The position numbers were made by a program, and so were the translations under genes. A stretch of 64,000 nt of DNA from Pyricularia pennisetigena. Its lineage: Eukaryota; Ascomycota; Sordariomycetes; Magnaporthales; Pyriculariaceae. Positions 54,578 to 64,000 of this stretch are shown in pieces; within the stretch, counting starts at the first letter, position 1; every line of letters begins with the position of its first letter. The DNA lies in assembly GCF_004337985.1 (NCBI RefSeq), contig NW_021940918.1, forward strand, positions 1,488,001 through 1,552,000. Reading direction: 5' to 3'. The notes beneath the pieces were generated by a model that did no database searches, was not told where the DNA came from, and was given only the letters and a program-made list of their open reading frames with translations.

Positions 54578-57317
54578 CTAGTGTCTCGCAGGAATGCCGG
54601 TTGACGGTATTGGAACCTGCGCTATGGTCTCAGCCCTTCTCAATGATGACCTGGACCGCTCGTACATCTCATAATACTCTTCTTCCTCCATATCGGCCGC
54701 CGACCTCCTTCGCATCGGGGGCCCAGGGGGTGTCGCTGCCGGTCCAGGATGCATGAGCTGCACCAGAACGTTGCTGTTGACGCGCGTCATGCTCCGGCCG
54801 CGCCTTACAGACGAGCCCACCCCTTGGGTGGCAGTCGACATGCCAGAAGCGCGACGGTGCAACTGGAACTGTGAATCAAGAGAGTTGTCCGCTTGGGCCG
54901 CTTCCTTCTTCTCTTCGGTCACGTTGCGTGAGTCGCCAGGCAGCAGCACAGCTCGGTCAAGACCGTAAGGAAGACCACGGTGGCGACCGCGAATCTGCAT
55001 CGCCACTATGACGAGCTTGCCAACTGTCGAGAACTGTGCAACCAGGGAAGTATTGACGTTGGTATATCCCAAACTCAGGCCGACCGTACCATAGGCACTA
55101 ACAACCTCAAACAGGACGGCGAACATCGTGATGTCTCCTGTCTGCAGACGCGTGCCCTCCGAGATGGACAAAATAAAGTAACCCAGGAAGATGAACCACA
55201 AGTCGAAAGACAGCTGCCGCCGGAAGTGAGAGCCAAGATGCGACACCTGCTCGTCGTCTTCCGCGTTGGAGTAGATCCCCAAAGCACTTTCCTCGTACAC
55301 ATTGGTCCTGCGCACTGAAATAGCAATCGGAAAGACCGAGATATACATCATGATGATGTAGGATGTCAACACGGCCGGGTGGAGCTGAGAGAGATTCACA
55401 CTCGCAAAGCCGGCAGTTCTGGTGGAAGCAGCCTGGAACACACCGTTCAGAATCTTGATGCCCGTAGGCATTTCAAAGACTGGGCCGCTGTCGAGCTGTG
55501 ACAAATTGAGGAGTACAGCTTGTCAGAACACATATCAACTGAACACTAGAAGCCAGATAACTCACATCCAAGACAATGAAAAAGATCAGGTCGATCCCGT
55601 TCAGCGCTAGAAGGATCCAGAATAGCCACCAAGTGGCTGCAGCGGGAAAGAGCAGCGTGAAGCATCTTCGAGGGTGGTCAAGTAAAAACCTGAGCTCTTC
55701 CCATAGTCCACTGCCCTGAGGGACAATCAGGGAGAAAATCCATATGAGAAATCGGAGCATGATCGGGAACCCCGTGTTCCCGATAATGATCAGGAAGCTC
55801 ATCAACAGGAGCGGGAAAGTGGCCGTATTGAACGACACCATGCTGTCTGGCGTAAGCGTAAATCCGAGGTCCATGAAAGCCGAATTGGCCGTGAAAAAGC
55901 CCCACCACGTCCGGCTCTGACCTGCTTGGTCGACAACAACTCCCCAGCGCTCTGTCAACTGGATCCAGGGCAGCAAACAGACAACACCCAGGACGGAAAA
56001 TCCCATAAAGTAGAAGACCAGGACCTTTGCTAGAGACTTCAGCGACCTGTACTCGATACCGCCCATCTCTTCACGCTGCTCCTCGGACATTCCTGGAAAA
56101 TTTGAATTGCGGGCGATTGTCGGGGTCCACGAAAGGTAGGGCGTATCTTCCACCTTGTCCTGGGTGAACGCCCTGCGGACGCTGCCAAAAGTTGAGCGCC
56201 TGCGAAGTCCCTCGGGCAAATGCGTTCGCTCATGCTCTTCGTCACTATCGTCCTCGTGAAGCCTGGGTTTCTTGTTTTTGAAAATGCGCGGCACTCGCAA
56301 CTTTAACGGATCGAGAGTGTTCTTAATGGCTTCGAACTCCTCCGCCATTTCCTCACGCGCCGGTGGCTTGGTCGGCTCCTGGATAACAATAGTCTGCTGA
56401 CGAGGCCCGGGGGCCCGCCCATCGACAGAGTGCATACTGTGCGGGCGACGGTGAGGTGAAATAGGTGAGCGGGGCATGGCATCTTCATCGGCACCATGCT
56501 CGACCCTCTCCGGCGCCATACCCAGCTCGACGTCTCTCGGTCCGGGAATTCGCAAAGTCTCGCCCTCGTTTCGTTGGCGTTCTAGGATGGCAACGTGCTC
56601 CTCGGTCGTCCTAGGCTTGGGGAGGTCTCTATCTCGGCTGTCCATTCCATCGTCTGTCGGGTCAGTGTCTCTGGATGATTTGGGCGTGTTGGACATGCCA
56701 TCAAGCCTTCGCTCAGGAACCGGAGACAAGAGCATGCCATCGTTAGTGATCCTGGTGTCGCCGTTGTCGCGCATGACAGTTATGTTTCTACCATTGACGC
56801 CGTTTTCCACATCGTGCATGTGATTTTGGTCGACGCTCTTGGCTTTGGACCGAGTTTGGGCAAAAGTCGAGCGTCGTTTTCTCGCATCCTTAACCAAGTC
56901 CTGGAATTTCTTCTCGAACCAGTACAGGCGGAGAAATACCACAAAGGAGTTGATTGTGATCGGACTGCACATCATACACACAATGTACAAGATGGACTGC
57001 TGAAAAGTGTTGAGCAGGTTGACGTCGACGGGGTTGAGTCCAGACTGCGTTGCTGCTCCGCTTCCAAAGACGAGTGCGTCTATGAAAGAGACAGCAGCAC
57101 CTCCTGAAGCGTATATTAGGACGGAAGCTAAGATGGTCTGGCCAAGGATATAGAAATCTGCGCATGGTCCTCAGCGAAAAGTGACCTTTCAGATGATAGA
57201 GACAGGATGATTTGTCTTACAGTGTGCGCTGATGAAGTTGAAATGAGGCTGCTTGGAAAAGAATGCAGGCTTCAAGCTCTTAGCCTGAGCCTTTAAAAAA
57301 TCCTTGACATGGGCCAT
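54578..57317 (-). CDS. TRK1: TRK-family potassium transporter
   Basis: Exons in transcription order 57317-57221, 57157-55566 and 55495-54578 give 868 aa. Four TRK pore modules are visible: AATQSGLNPVDVNLLNTF, SAFMDLGFTLTPDSMVSF, AASTRTAGFASVNLSQLHP and YGTVGLSLGYTNVNTS, each with a filter glycine. They are flanked by hydrophobic helices (LLLMSFLIIIGNTGF, MMYISVFPIAISV, FIFLGYFILSISEG). Between the first and second modules is a ~350-residue hydrophilic cytosolic loop (about 130-480) rich in Arg/Asp/Pro, as in fungal Trk1. The C-terminal ~115 residues are cytosolic with RRGRSMTRVNSN and acidic EEEEYYEMYE. The protein takes up K+ at the plasma membrane and helps set membrane potential. The start at 57317 (MAHVKDFLKAQAKSLKPAFF) is the only upstream ATG that fits the first splice phase. 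Confidence 0.93.
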
Positions 57318-58198
57318 GGTTTATGAGATATATATCTTCCAAGCCCACAATGGAATCAGTTGGAGGTAAAATAATGACAGTATCAGATACTGGGAGGCAG
57401 TTGAACTCGTGTGCAAGAGTCCCCGTCGTGCACACGCGACAACGACCAAATATTTGCCCGCGATGCTACGAAAGCCGTGAGTGACGACAGATAATATAGG
57501 AAAATTTCATGATGATCGATATGACAGTGTAGGGAATGAGTGCAGTGAAGATGATGGTGAAAGGGGGTGGAGGCAAGCTAAGTAAGTTCTGATTTATTTC
57601 ATGTACGAGTCCATGGTGATGTGAGCAGTCGGTAGCTTTTTTTAGGTGAGATATCCAGCCAAGCAGAGGCGCGGGCTTGACACAGCGTCAGAAACTGTGA
57701 GAAACCATTCCACGAGGTTGTTTTTTTGGTGTGGAGAGGCGGGTGGTTATTAAGTCAGATGGTGGATGACGGAAAACGGTGGCATACAGACAAGCAGGAA
57801 ATGAATGGCAAATTGACAATTGGCTTCGAATAAAGTGGTGGAACGAATGCTAATGCTGGGAGATGCTGGGTAAATAAAAATTTTGGGATTAAACGTAAAG
57901 ATAAGGAAGGAATAGCCCGTCAGGTGGGAATGGCGCCAGCGTTTAGGGGATTTGCCCTGCCTCTCCTAAAACATAAAGACGAAGGCAAGCAGGAAAAGCT
58001 GCAATGCTGAAGCTGAAAATCAAAAGTCTCCTTCGCGGAACTCGAGACATGAGCAGGCGGGCGCGCCAAGAAAAATTGTTCCACTGGAAGCGGCAGACAG
58101 GGATGGGCTGCCTTGGCCGTACAGTAAAACCAACGCTGACTGTTATTTTGCTATGGTGGTCCCTTGCACCGTAGTATTTTCTCCTGGTGCGCTAGGTT

Positions 58199-58221
58199 GC
58201 AGGTGCAGGTGCAGGTGCAGG
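58199..58221. repeat. GCAGGT hexanucleotide microsatellite
   Basis: Three full GCAGGT units plus GCAGG, in the spacer between TRK and XPB. Confidence 0.85.
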
Positions 58222-58446
58222 CAGGGTCAGGAGGTTTGGCATGGGATCAACAGCCCTTGATCCTTACCAGAAATCAGAAATGCCCTGTCTTCGATGAGCA
58301 TTTTCTTCCAATGTTCCACCCGAACCTTGTAGTTCGGGTTCGACTGGCATCGAATCGAATCTCATTTTCCTCCCATCTCCCTTGCTACTTTGGGTTTACT
58401 ATGTAGATCTAGACACAACCCCAAAGAAATTAGGAGAAAAATGCAC

Positions 58447-58469
58447 AAAAAAAAAAAAAAAAAAAAAAA
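58447..58469. repeat. A23 homopolymer
   Basis: Twenty-three A residues on the + strand. The length may be inexact. Confidence 0.8.
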
Positions 58470-58958
58470 GGTCTGGCGTATCCATACAAGTCCAACTGCC
58501 AACCGCCGCTTACCACATATGTAATCCGCCTTAGGCTCAACTGTCGTGGCAGTGTCCTTTGGTTTTTGGTCTGGATTGACCACTCTCAAACCTGGCTTGA
58601 TTGGCTCCCCCCAAACACTTTTTTTCCTCTTTCCTTTTGCAGAAATTACCGTGTTACCACGTTGTACCTATGGATACTGCGCCCCGTGCTGGTGGTATTT
58701 ATTTCTGGGGGGATTCGTGAACCCTGCAACCCTGCAGCGCACGAGCCGTTGTCAAGCCTTCTAGGCGGATGCCGGGACTTGTCCGGCGCTCAGCGATTAT
58801 TTGATCCCCACCAAGAAAGATTTTTTGGGTGGCATGGGGGTCGTTTATCGCGGTCAATCAATCAAACAATCAATCTTAAGAGACAAAAAAAAACCCCCCC
58901 CATAATCTTGTGCTGATAGATAACGAAATAATGGGTGATACTTGTGCAAGGTTTCTTC

Positions 58959-58972
<14 letters not shown>

Positions 58973-58991
<19 letters not shown>

Positions 58992-58997
58992 TTTTTT
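58973..58997. repeat. T25 homopolymer
   Basis: Twenty-five T residues on the + strand after a T/C-rich run. The length may be inexact. Confidence 0.8.
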
Positions 58998-59340
58998 CCT
59001 CTGGCGTCGTGTCAAGTTTGCCCCTGTTTGGCAATTTTTGCATTGCATCACCTCTCCATGCCAAAGCCATGATTCACCCACGTGTGTTGTTCTCTCTTCA
59101 CCAGTCGGGACAGCGCATGCATTGTGGCGTTATACAGCGATGTACCAGTACTGCACTGCCTAGATTGCCAGGCGTACAGGCTCTATAGCGACTCAGGGTC
59201 CTGGCGGTCGCAGGTCTTTTGAATGAAACCACGCATGACGACATGTTTACGGAAAACCTCAACATACGTAAAGCAGCGAGCAACATTTCATTAAAGTTTT
59301 CTTTCATCCACACTATCGCTTCTGGACTGAATAAAACTGG

Positions 59341-59356
59341 GGGGGGGGGGGGGGGN
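59341..59356. repeat. G15 run ending in single N
   Basis: A pure G run of 15 or more ends at an ambiguous base, so its true length is not known. Confidence 0.8.
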
Positions 59357-61012
59357 GACAATTGTCAAGGAACATCCGGCAGGTCATACAAGTATGCTAC
59401 TGATGCTCGAACTATCTATCAAGGTAGACAGCTTGGCAGAATACAACTTGGCCGCTGCTGACTGGATGAATCATGACAGCAGATCCAGGCTGTCCAGAGG
59501 CGCGCTGTAAGAGCTACCCTATAGGTATTGTCATATTAACTTGTAAACTTGATAGCCCTTCACACTATATCCCCAAATATAGAGAGCCCCGGACGGTTAC
59601 TGGGCGGGTAATCAACGCTGACCCGCTTGAACCGAGAAACAAGCGATGAATGAAAGAGATACAACCCTACCCCATTATACCAAAAATAGTATCGGATAGT
59701 ATCAACGCATGCATCACTGCCAACATTTCTGTAACACCATCAATGTGCAAAGTAAACATGTGCCATGTATCGAAACAACTCTTTTGATCTGGCGGTGACG
59801 ATCCCCGAAGAAGCTTAGTTGTCCACTCATCTCTACACGTAGTACACTCTACCCCCTGAATGATTGTGCAAGTGGGGGAAATCTTTGCTTTGGAGGCCTG
59901 GATTTGTCCAAATCAACAATTTCCATGTCGTGTTGATTGGATTATTATACATATGAGATACGCAAGGACAGAAGCAATTCAGCGTTTGGTATAGGACAAG
60001 TCCCAGTACCGAACTTGTTGGCCCACTTGCATATTCATTCAGGGGGGTCGACTGTATGCAAGTACGTGACATTGATATCAACAATCTACATGTACCCTGC
60101 TACCAGTGGGTTTTCGATCGGGCTTGTGATATCGAATTGACCTTGCCAGGCTTACCACTCTTGCTTTTGCTTATATCTGCAGCGATCCGCCCTTGGTGCA
60201 GAAATGCAAGGGTTAATGCGCCGATCAATCCTGCTTCCGCCTACCGAACTTTTCCCCTTGTGTTCAGTCTGATCTGCAGGGCAGATGATGACAATGGATG
60301 AGTCTACTGTACATAGTATGGTACTGAATGATTGCTTCAACCTTTGCGTTGCTATCGGACGAATGGAAACAATATCTCAAACCAGTAAAGCCCTGTTCTT
60401 TTGCTATTTATCTAATTCTAGACTAGAAGCTCTCATCACGCCATGGGTACCGCTTCCAAACTCGTCCAGGAGCTGCAATGGAATATCAAAATACACAGCC
60501 GACAGAATCTTCGAGATGCCAATGGGCTGGCTAATGCGGTAAAATATGCAAAAGAAATATGACGTACCCTGAGCACACATATCTCAGGTATCAACCGATC
60601 ATCTCCGATACCTAGAGTTTAACGTAAAGCTCATTCGTGCAAGACATTTGGCATTCATGACACAGCGCTACGAACAGTGACTGGATTGGCGCTTAAAAAT
60701 AAGCCCCCGAAGGACGGCTATGTATGACCGATTACGAGCTGAAAATATCGCGAAAAAAATGTGTGAACTAGCCTCCGTAACTAGTCTAATAAATCACAGT
60801 GGACTGTCGGACGTTGATCAGCCTGTAATCATCTCGTGTGCCAACCAGGCAGATTCGCTTCTGCCATGGTCACCAATCAAGTAAGTGTCTTGCCACAAAA
60901 CAATAACTATCCTACACAGGAGCTCAGCTGCTCTTATCTACAAACATTTCAATTTGGATGGTACGACGCCCCCAAAAAAAAAACCAAAAAAAAAAAAACC
61001 AAAAAACAAAAA

Positions 61013-63523
61013 TCAGCCCACCTGTCTTCGCTTCTCGTTTTCTCTCGCAATCTTCTTGAAAAATGAGCTGCTCTCTGCCTTTTTGGTCTTCTTGAGCTGT
61101 GTATTCCTGGTCGGTCCACGTTCCATCATCGTCATACCCTGCCCGCCGCTGTATTCATCCATTCGGCCGGCCATACGTCTGACGTTGGCCTTCTTTCTGC
61201 CCTTGCCTGCTATTTTGCCGCTGTGGAACAAATCGTCTATCTCCTCGTCTCCTTCCGTCTGTTTCTCGTTCTCAATTTGAATCTCCCGGAGCAACTCAAG
61301 CCGTGATTCCGCCGTGTTGTACTTGAGGTCGGGAATATTCTCCATATTGGCCAGCTGCGTGATGACCTTGAAAGCGTAGCCTTGATCGACAAGGAATGCT
61401 TGCCTTTTTGCTGAATAGTACATTTCAGTTGTGTCCTTCGAAACCAGTGAGTAAAAAAATGCGTTGAAACCCTCGTCGTTTCTCCTTTTGGCTCGCAAGA
61501 TCCGCCCAAGTCGCTGCGCCTCCTGACGACGGGATCCATAGTGGGATGAGATCTGAATGAGGCAGGTCGCTTCGGGAAGATCCAACGATGTGTCGCCAAT
61601 CTTGGAAAGAAACAGTGTGTTGATCTCCGGATTATGTTGAAAGTTCTTCAAAATCAACTGTCGTTCCGAATTGCTGGTACCGCCGTAAATCATGCATTTG
61701 TTCAACACGGACGCGTATTTCTTGAGTGCGTACACATTGTCCGAGAACACAATGATCTTGTCGCCACGTGCTTCGTGATAGTTGATTAAATATTGGCAGG
61801 CTTGGAACTTCATGGGGTTCATGATGTACAGCAGAGCCTTGTGGTTGCTGGTGCTCCTCAAGTACTCGCGGTAGAACTCAGTGGGCATCGGGCACCAGAC
61901 CTCGGCGCACTGAACCCTTGCGATGTGCCCTCCGAGTGAAAGTTCCATCCAGTTAGCCTCGTATAGTTTGGGTCCAATGAGGAAGTTCAGATCCGATATC
62001 TTATCGTCCTCTCGAAGAAGGGTCGCCGTCAAGCCAAGTTTCGAGTGAGACTTGAGCGCCGAGGTCACCCTTCTGAACATCTTTGCAGGCGCAACGTGCA
62101 CCTCGTCCAAGATCATGAGACCCCACTCCCGTGACTGGAGCCAGTCTAGAATCTTGAGCGTCTCGTGCGATCGCTTTTTCTTATCATGAGTAATCATGTT
62201 ATAGGTGGCGACAACAATTCCAGTCTCGCTGTTGAACTTTTGCTTGTCATCGGACGTGAAGGCAACAATGTCGGCCGGCGCGATGTTGGACCACTTGAGG
62301 AATTCGTCACGCCACTGGACGACCGACATGGTACTTGTGCACAGCACAATGACTCCCCGCTTGATCGTGCAAGCAGCCGTAATTCCCACCAGGGTTTTGC
62401 CTGCTCCACAAGGCAAGACGATGATCCCGCTCTTTGCGCGGCCGTTACCGAACATCTTGCTGAGACTCTTTTCCTGGTATGGACGGACTTGTGTGTTCGG
62501 CCTGAGATCAATGTCGAGGACCGGATTGAACGTATCATTTCGGAAATCGTACTCTTCCAAGATGGGATAGTTGAGCTCTAGGCACCGTTTCTGTACGATT
62601 TCCACACCCTCGTCCTCTATTTGGAATGCATGGACGGCCTGGGCATCGTCTTCATCCTCTGCTTCCAGTGCCTTGGTAAGCATGTCCTCCTCGACGGGCT
62701 TGTCACCCTCTGCATTCGTAGCGTCGGTCGAGTTGGGATCCTGGACTTGCTTCACCCCCGAAGCCTCTTTAGTTCCGGGAATGACAAGACCGCCTCGTTT
62801 CGGGGCAGCCGTGGTGATGGCTTCTGAACCTTGTACACGCAAGGGGCCAATAACCTCGTCCTTCAGTAAGATCTGCAGCACGTTTGGGTCGGAACTCTCA
62901 ACAAAATACTGCGTGTTTTTCAATACAAGCTTCACTTTGCCGTAGCTTTTAGTAGAGACCTCGATGAAGTCGCGCATGGAATCAGGAAGTGGAGTCTTCA
63001 GGAATCTGTCAAGGGTGCTGATGATATCTTGTGGGTGCAAGCCGACTGAGACTGCAGCGTACAGACTATGAGCCGTCAAAGCGTACTCATGCAAGAATGT
63101 CGGCCTTGATTGGGGCTCAGCTATGGTGATGAGGAAGTCTTGGGCCTGTTCGGCGAGCGGATTGAAGCTCTCCAAAATGATGATGCCCTTGTCAGGATTA
63201 ATCCACAATGGCCGATTCGCATGATCAGGCTTGAGCTTCAAATACGAATAGTCGCGTTTGCCGTTCTTGAACAAATTTGACACCGAGTCCATTTTGGACC
63301 CTGAAGCTGGCGGCTTGGAGGTTTGTGGAGCAAATGTTGCAATGACTTTGCTGTAGTCGAGGCCTTCAACGTCGCCGTCATCATCATCTGAGTTCTCCGA
63401 TTCCGAACTCGCCATACTACGAGGAGTGCCAGGCCCAGGTGTCGACGCAGCGGAAGCCTTGCCGCTCTTTGCAGGGCCCGTGGCGCCCGAGGCCTTCCTC
63501 TTTATGGTCACCTTGGGCGGCAT
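61013..63523 (-). CDS. SSL2: TFIIH helicase XPB/Ssl2 (Rad25)
   Basis: One intron-free frame of 836 aa, close to yeast Ssl2 (843). The open frame extends 80 codons further upstream, but [16 protein letters not shown] at 63523 is the natural start. The N-terminal domain ([20 protein letters not shown]) is typical of XPB. Helicase motifs: [20 protein letters not shown], Walker [13 protein letters not shown] with Lys376, DEVH in [12 protein letters not shown] near 471, motif [13 protein letters not shown] including the XPB RED signature, the thumb region, and motif [19 protein letters not shown] is the 3'-5' DNA translocase of TFIIH, opening promoters and repair bubbles. The C-terminus is Lys-rich ([19 protein letters not shown]). 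Confidence 0.96.
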   Translation of the reverse strand: MPPKVTIKRKASGATGPAKSGKASAASTPGPGTPRSMASSESENSDDDDGDVEGLDYSKVIATFAPQTSKPPASGSKMDSVSNLFKNGKRDYSYLKLKPDHANRPLWINPDKGIIILESFNPLAEQAQDFLITIAEPQSRPTFLHEYALTAHSLYAAVSVGLHPQDIISTLDRFLKTPLPDSMRDFIEVSTKSYGKVKLVLKNTQYFVESSDPNVLQILLKDEVIGPLRVQGSEAITTAAPKRGGLVIPGTKEASGVKQVQDPNSTDATNAEGDKPVEEDMLTKALEAEDEDDAQAVHAFQIEDEGVEIVQKRCLELNYPILEEYDFRNDTFNPVLDIDLRPNTQVRPYQEKSLSKMFGNGRAKSGIIVLPCGAGKTLVGITAACTIKRGVIVLCTSTMSVVQWRDEFLKWSNIAPADIVAFTSDDKQKFNSETGIVVATYNMITHDKKKRSHETLKILDWLQSREWGLMILDEVHVAPAKMFRRVTSALKSHSKLGLTATLLREDDKISDLNFLIGPKLYEANWMELSLGGHIARVQCAEVWCPMPTEFYREYLRSTSNHKALLYIMNPMKFQACQYLINYHEARGDKIIVFSDNVYALKKYASVLNKCMIYGGTSNSERQLILKNFQHNPEINTLFLSKIGDTSLDLPEATCLIQISSHYGSRRQEAQRLGRILRAKRRNDEGFNAFFYSLVSKDTTEMYYSAKRQAFLVDQGYAFKVITQLANMENIPDLKYNTAESRLELLREIQIENEKQTEGDEEIDDLFHSGKIAGKGRKKANVRRMAGRMDEYSGGQGMTMMERGPTRNTQLKKTKKAESSSFFKKIARENEKRRQVG

Positions 63524-64000
63524 CGCGTCTGCAATCCGATGCGATTTGATTTTGATTGCTCGCTCAGTTTCACAAAGCAGCAAGACTCGCAGTTCCTGAG
63601 GGAAACCTGAGTTTGAAAGCTTTGGAAATCGGTGCGAGTGTGGCCTAGATTGGCAGTGTGAGATGTGAAAGATGAATGTTAGGTTGACGAAAGTAGTACG
63701 AAGACTGGTCGGAGTTTTAGTAAGGCATGTCAATGTTGAGGTAAGGCGAACGAGCGGCTCCATATTATTCAGCTACTTGATGTACCCCATATCCCTGCAG
63801 GCGGGGCTTCCATCGATGGGAAGTCAAATTGAGCCGACGCGGGGTGGCGGGCTACAACTTTTATGGGCGCGTTTTTGATTGTCAAGTATTTATCACCGAA
63901 GCAACCTGTCTGTCATACTTCTCAGGTACATCAGTCACCAACTTTATCTTCCCCAGGGTTGTGGGAAGAAGAATCTCAGCCTACATTATTCCACAGCCGA
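63524..64000. other. XPB upstream region / right edge
   Basis: 477 bases of XPB promoter and leader. A short plus-strand frame at 63672-63878 is antisense to the leader and is not called. Any gene beyond the window edge is not visible. Confidence 0.45.

Larger units (their letters stand above)
57318..61012. other. 3.7-kb gene-poor spacer
   Basis: The longest stretch without a recognisable gene, between TRK (-) and XPB (-). It includes the TRK promoter, (GCAGGT)3-4 at 58199-58221, A23 at 58447-58469, T25 at 58973-58997 and a G15 run ending in a single N at 59356. Small frames (58164-58406, 59219-59461, 60285-60542) have no family resemblance. No terminal repeats, reverse transcriptase or transposase signatures were seen. 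Confidence 0.5.

Noticed and set aside
58300..58350. tRNA-like GGGTTCGACTGG string
   Set aside because: It resembles a B box but lacks a matching A box, stems and anticodon arm.
1..64000. CRISPR arrays, insertion sequences, LTR elements or a biosynthetic cluster
   Set aside because: No spaced repeats, terminal repeats, transposase/RT motifs or PKS/NRPS/terpene genes were seen. The organism is a fungus with mainly housekeeping genes here.

Overview
The window is nuclear DNA of a filamentous ascomycete, most likely a Sordariomycete. The evidence is short GT-AG introns with CTAAC/CTGAC-type branch points, TPR-rich CTR9, an HSP98-type HSP104 and fungus-specific families such as Mhr1, Mss51 and Zn2Cys6 regulators. 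A placement near Magnaporthales is only an impression. Twenty-one protein genes and one tRNA can be supported; most are single-copy housekeeping genes, and their exon structures close in frame when read by eye.

Left to right: RIM1 (mitochondrial ssDNA-binding protein, +), GSH2 (glutathione synthetase, -), a Zn2Cys6 transcription factor (+), a RING-like/LysM/UBA-like protein (+), RSE1 (SF3b subunit, -), MSS51 (+), HSP104 (-), MHR1/mL67 (+), a sulfotransferase-like P-loop protein (-), a 2.4 kb gene-poor spacer, CTR9 (PAF1 complex, -), an uncharacterised single-pass membrane protein (-), SNX41/ATG20 (+), the mRNA capping guanylyltransferase CEG1 (+), a Ser/Thr-rich membrane-anchored protein (-), a 2.5 kb spacer, PDS5 (cohesin regulator, +), tRNA-Asp(GUC) (+), a mitochondrial cysteine synthase-like protein (+), an uncharacterised mitochondrial protein (-), bL19m (+), a TRK potassium transporter (-), a 3.7 kb gene-poor spacer, and the TFIIH helicase XPB/SSL2 (-).

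The genes do not form a biosynthetic cluster. Six of the 21 act in or are targeted to mitochondria (RIM1, MSS51, MHR1, the cysteine synthase-like protein, the unknown protein at 51-52 kb, bL19m), and several others serve RNA polymerase II transcription and mRNA maturation (XPB, CTR9, CEG1, RSE1). Orientation alternates strongly, so most neighbours share divergent promoters or convergent 3' ends. I see no transposon ORF, LTR pair, CRISPR array or mobile element.

The assembly has three N runs: 47716-47726, 53205-53265 and 59356. The first is flanked by a perfect 250-bp direct duplication inside PDS5 that is almost certainly an unmerged contig overlap. The second lies entirely inside an intron. 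Long A/T homopolymers, up to A67, are frequent in leaders, introns and spacers. I found no convincing novel multi-gene system. The most interesting leads are a promoter cluster of AGAGCTTC boxes, the A67 leader tract of RSE1, an A26-CCC-T22 inverted repeat, an in-frame retainable intron in MSS51, and several uncharacterised proteins with unusual architectures.
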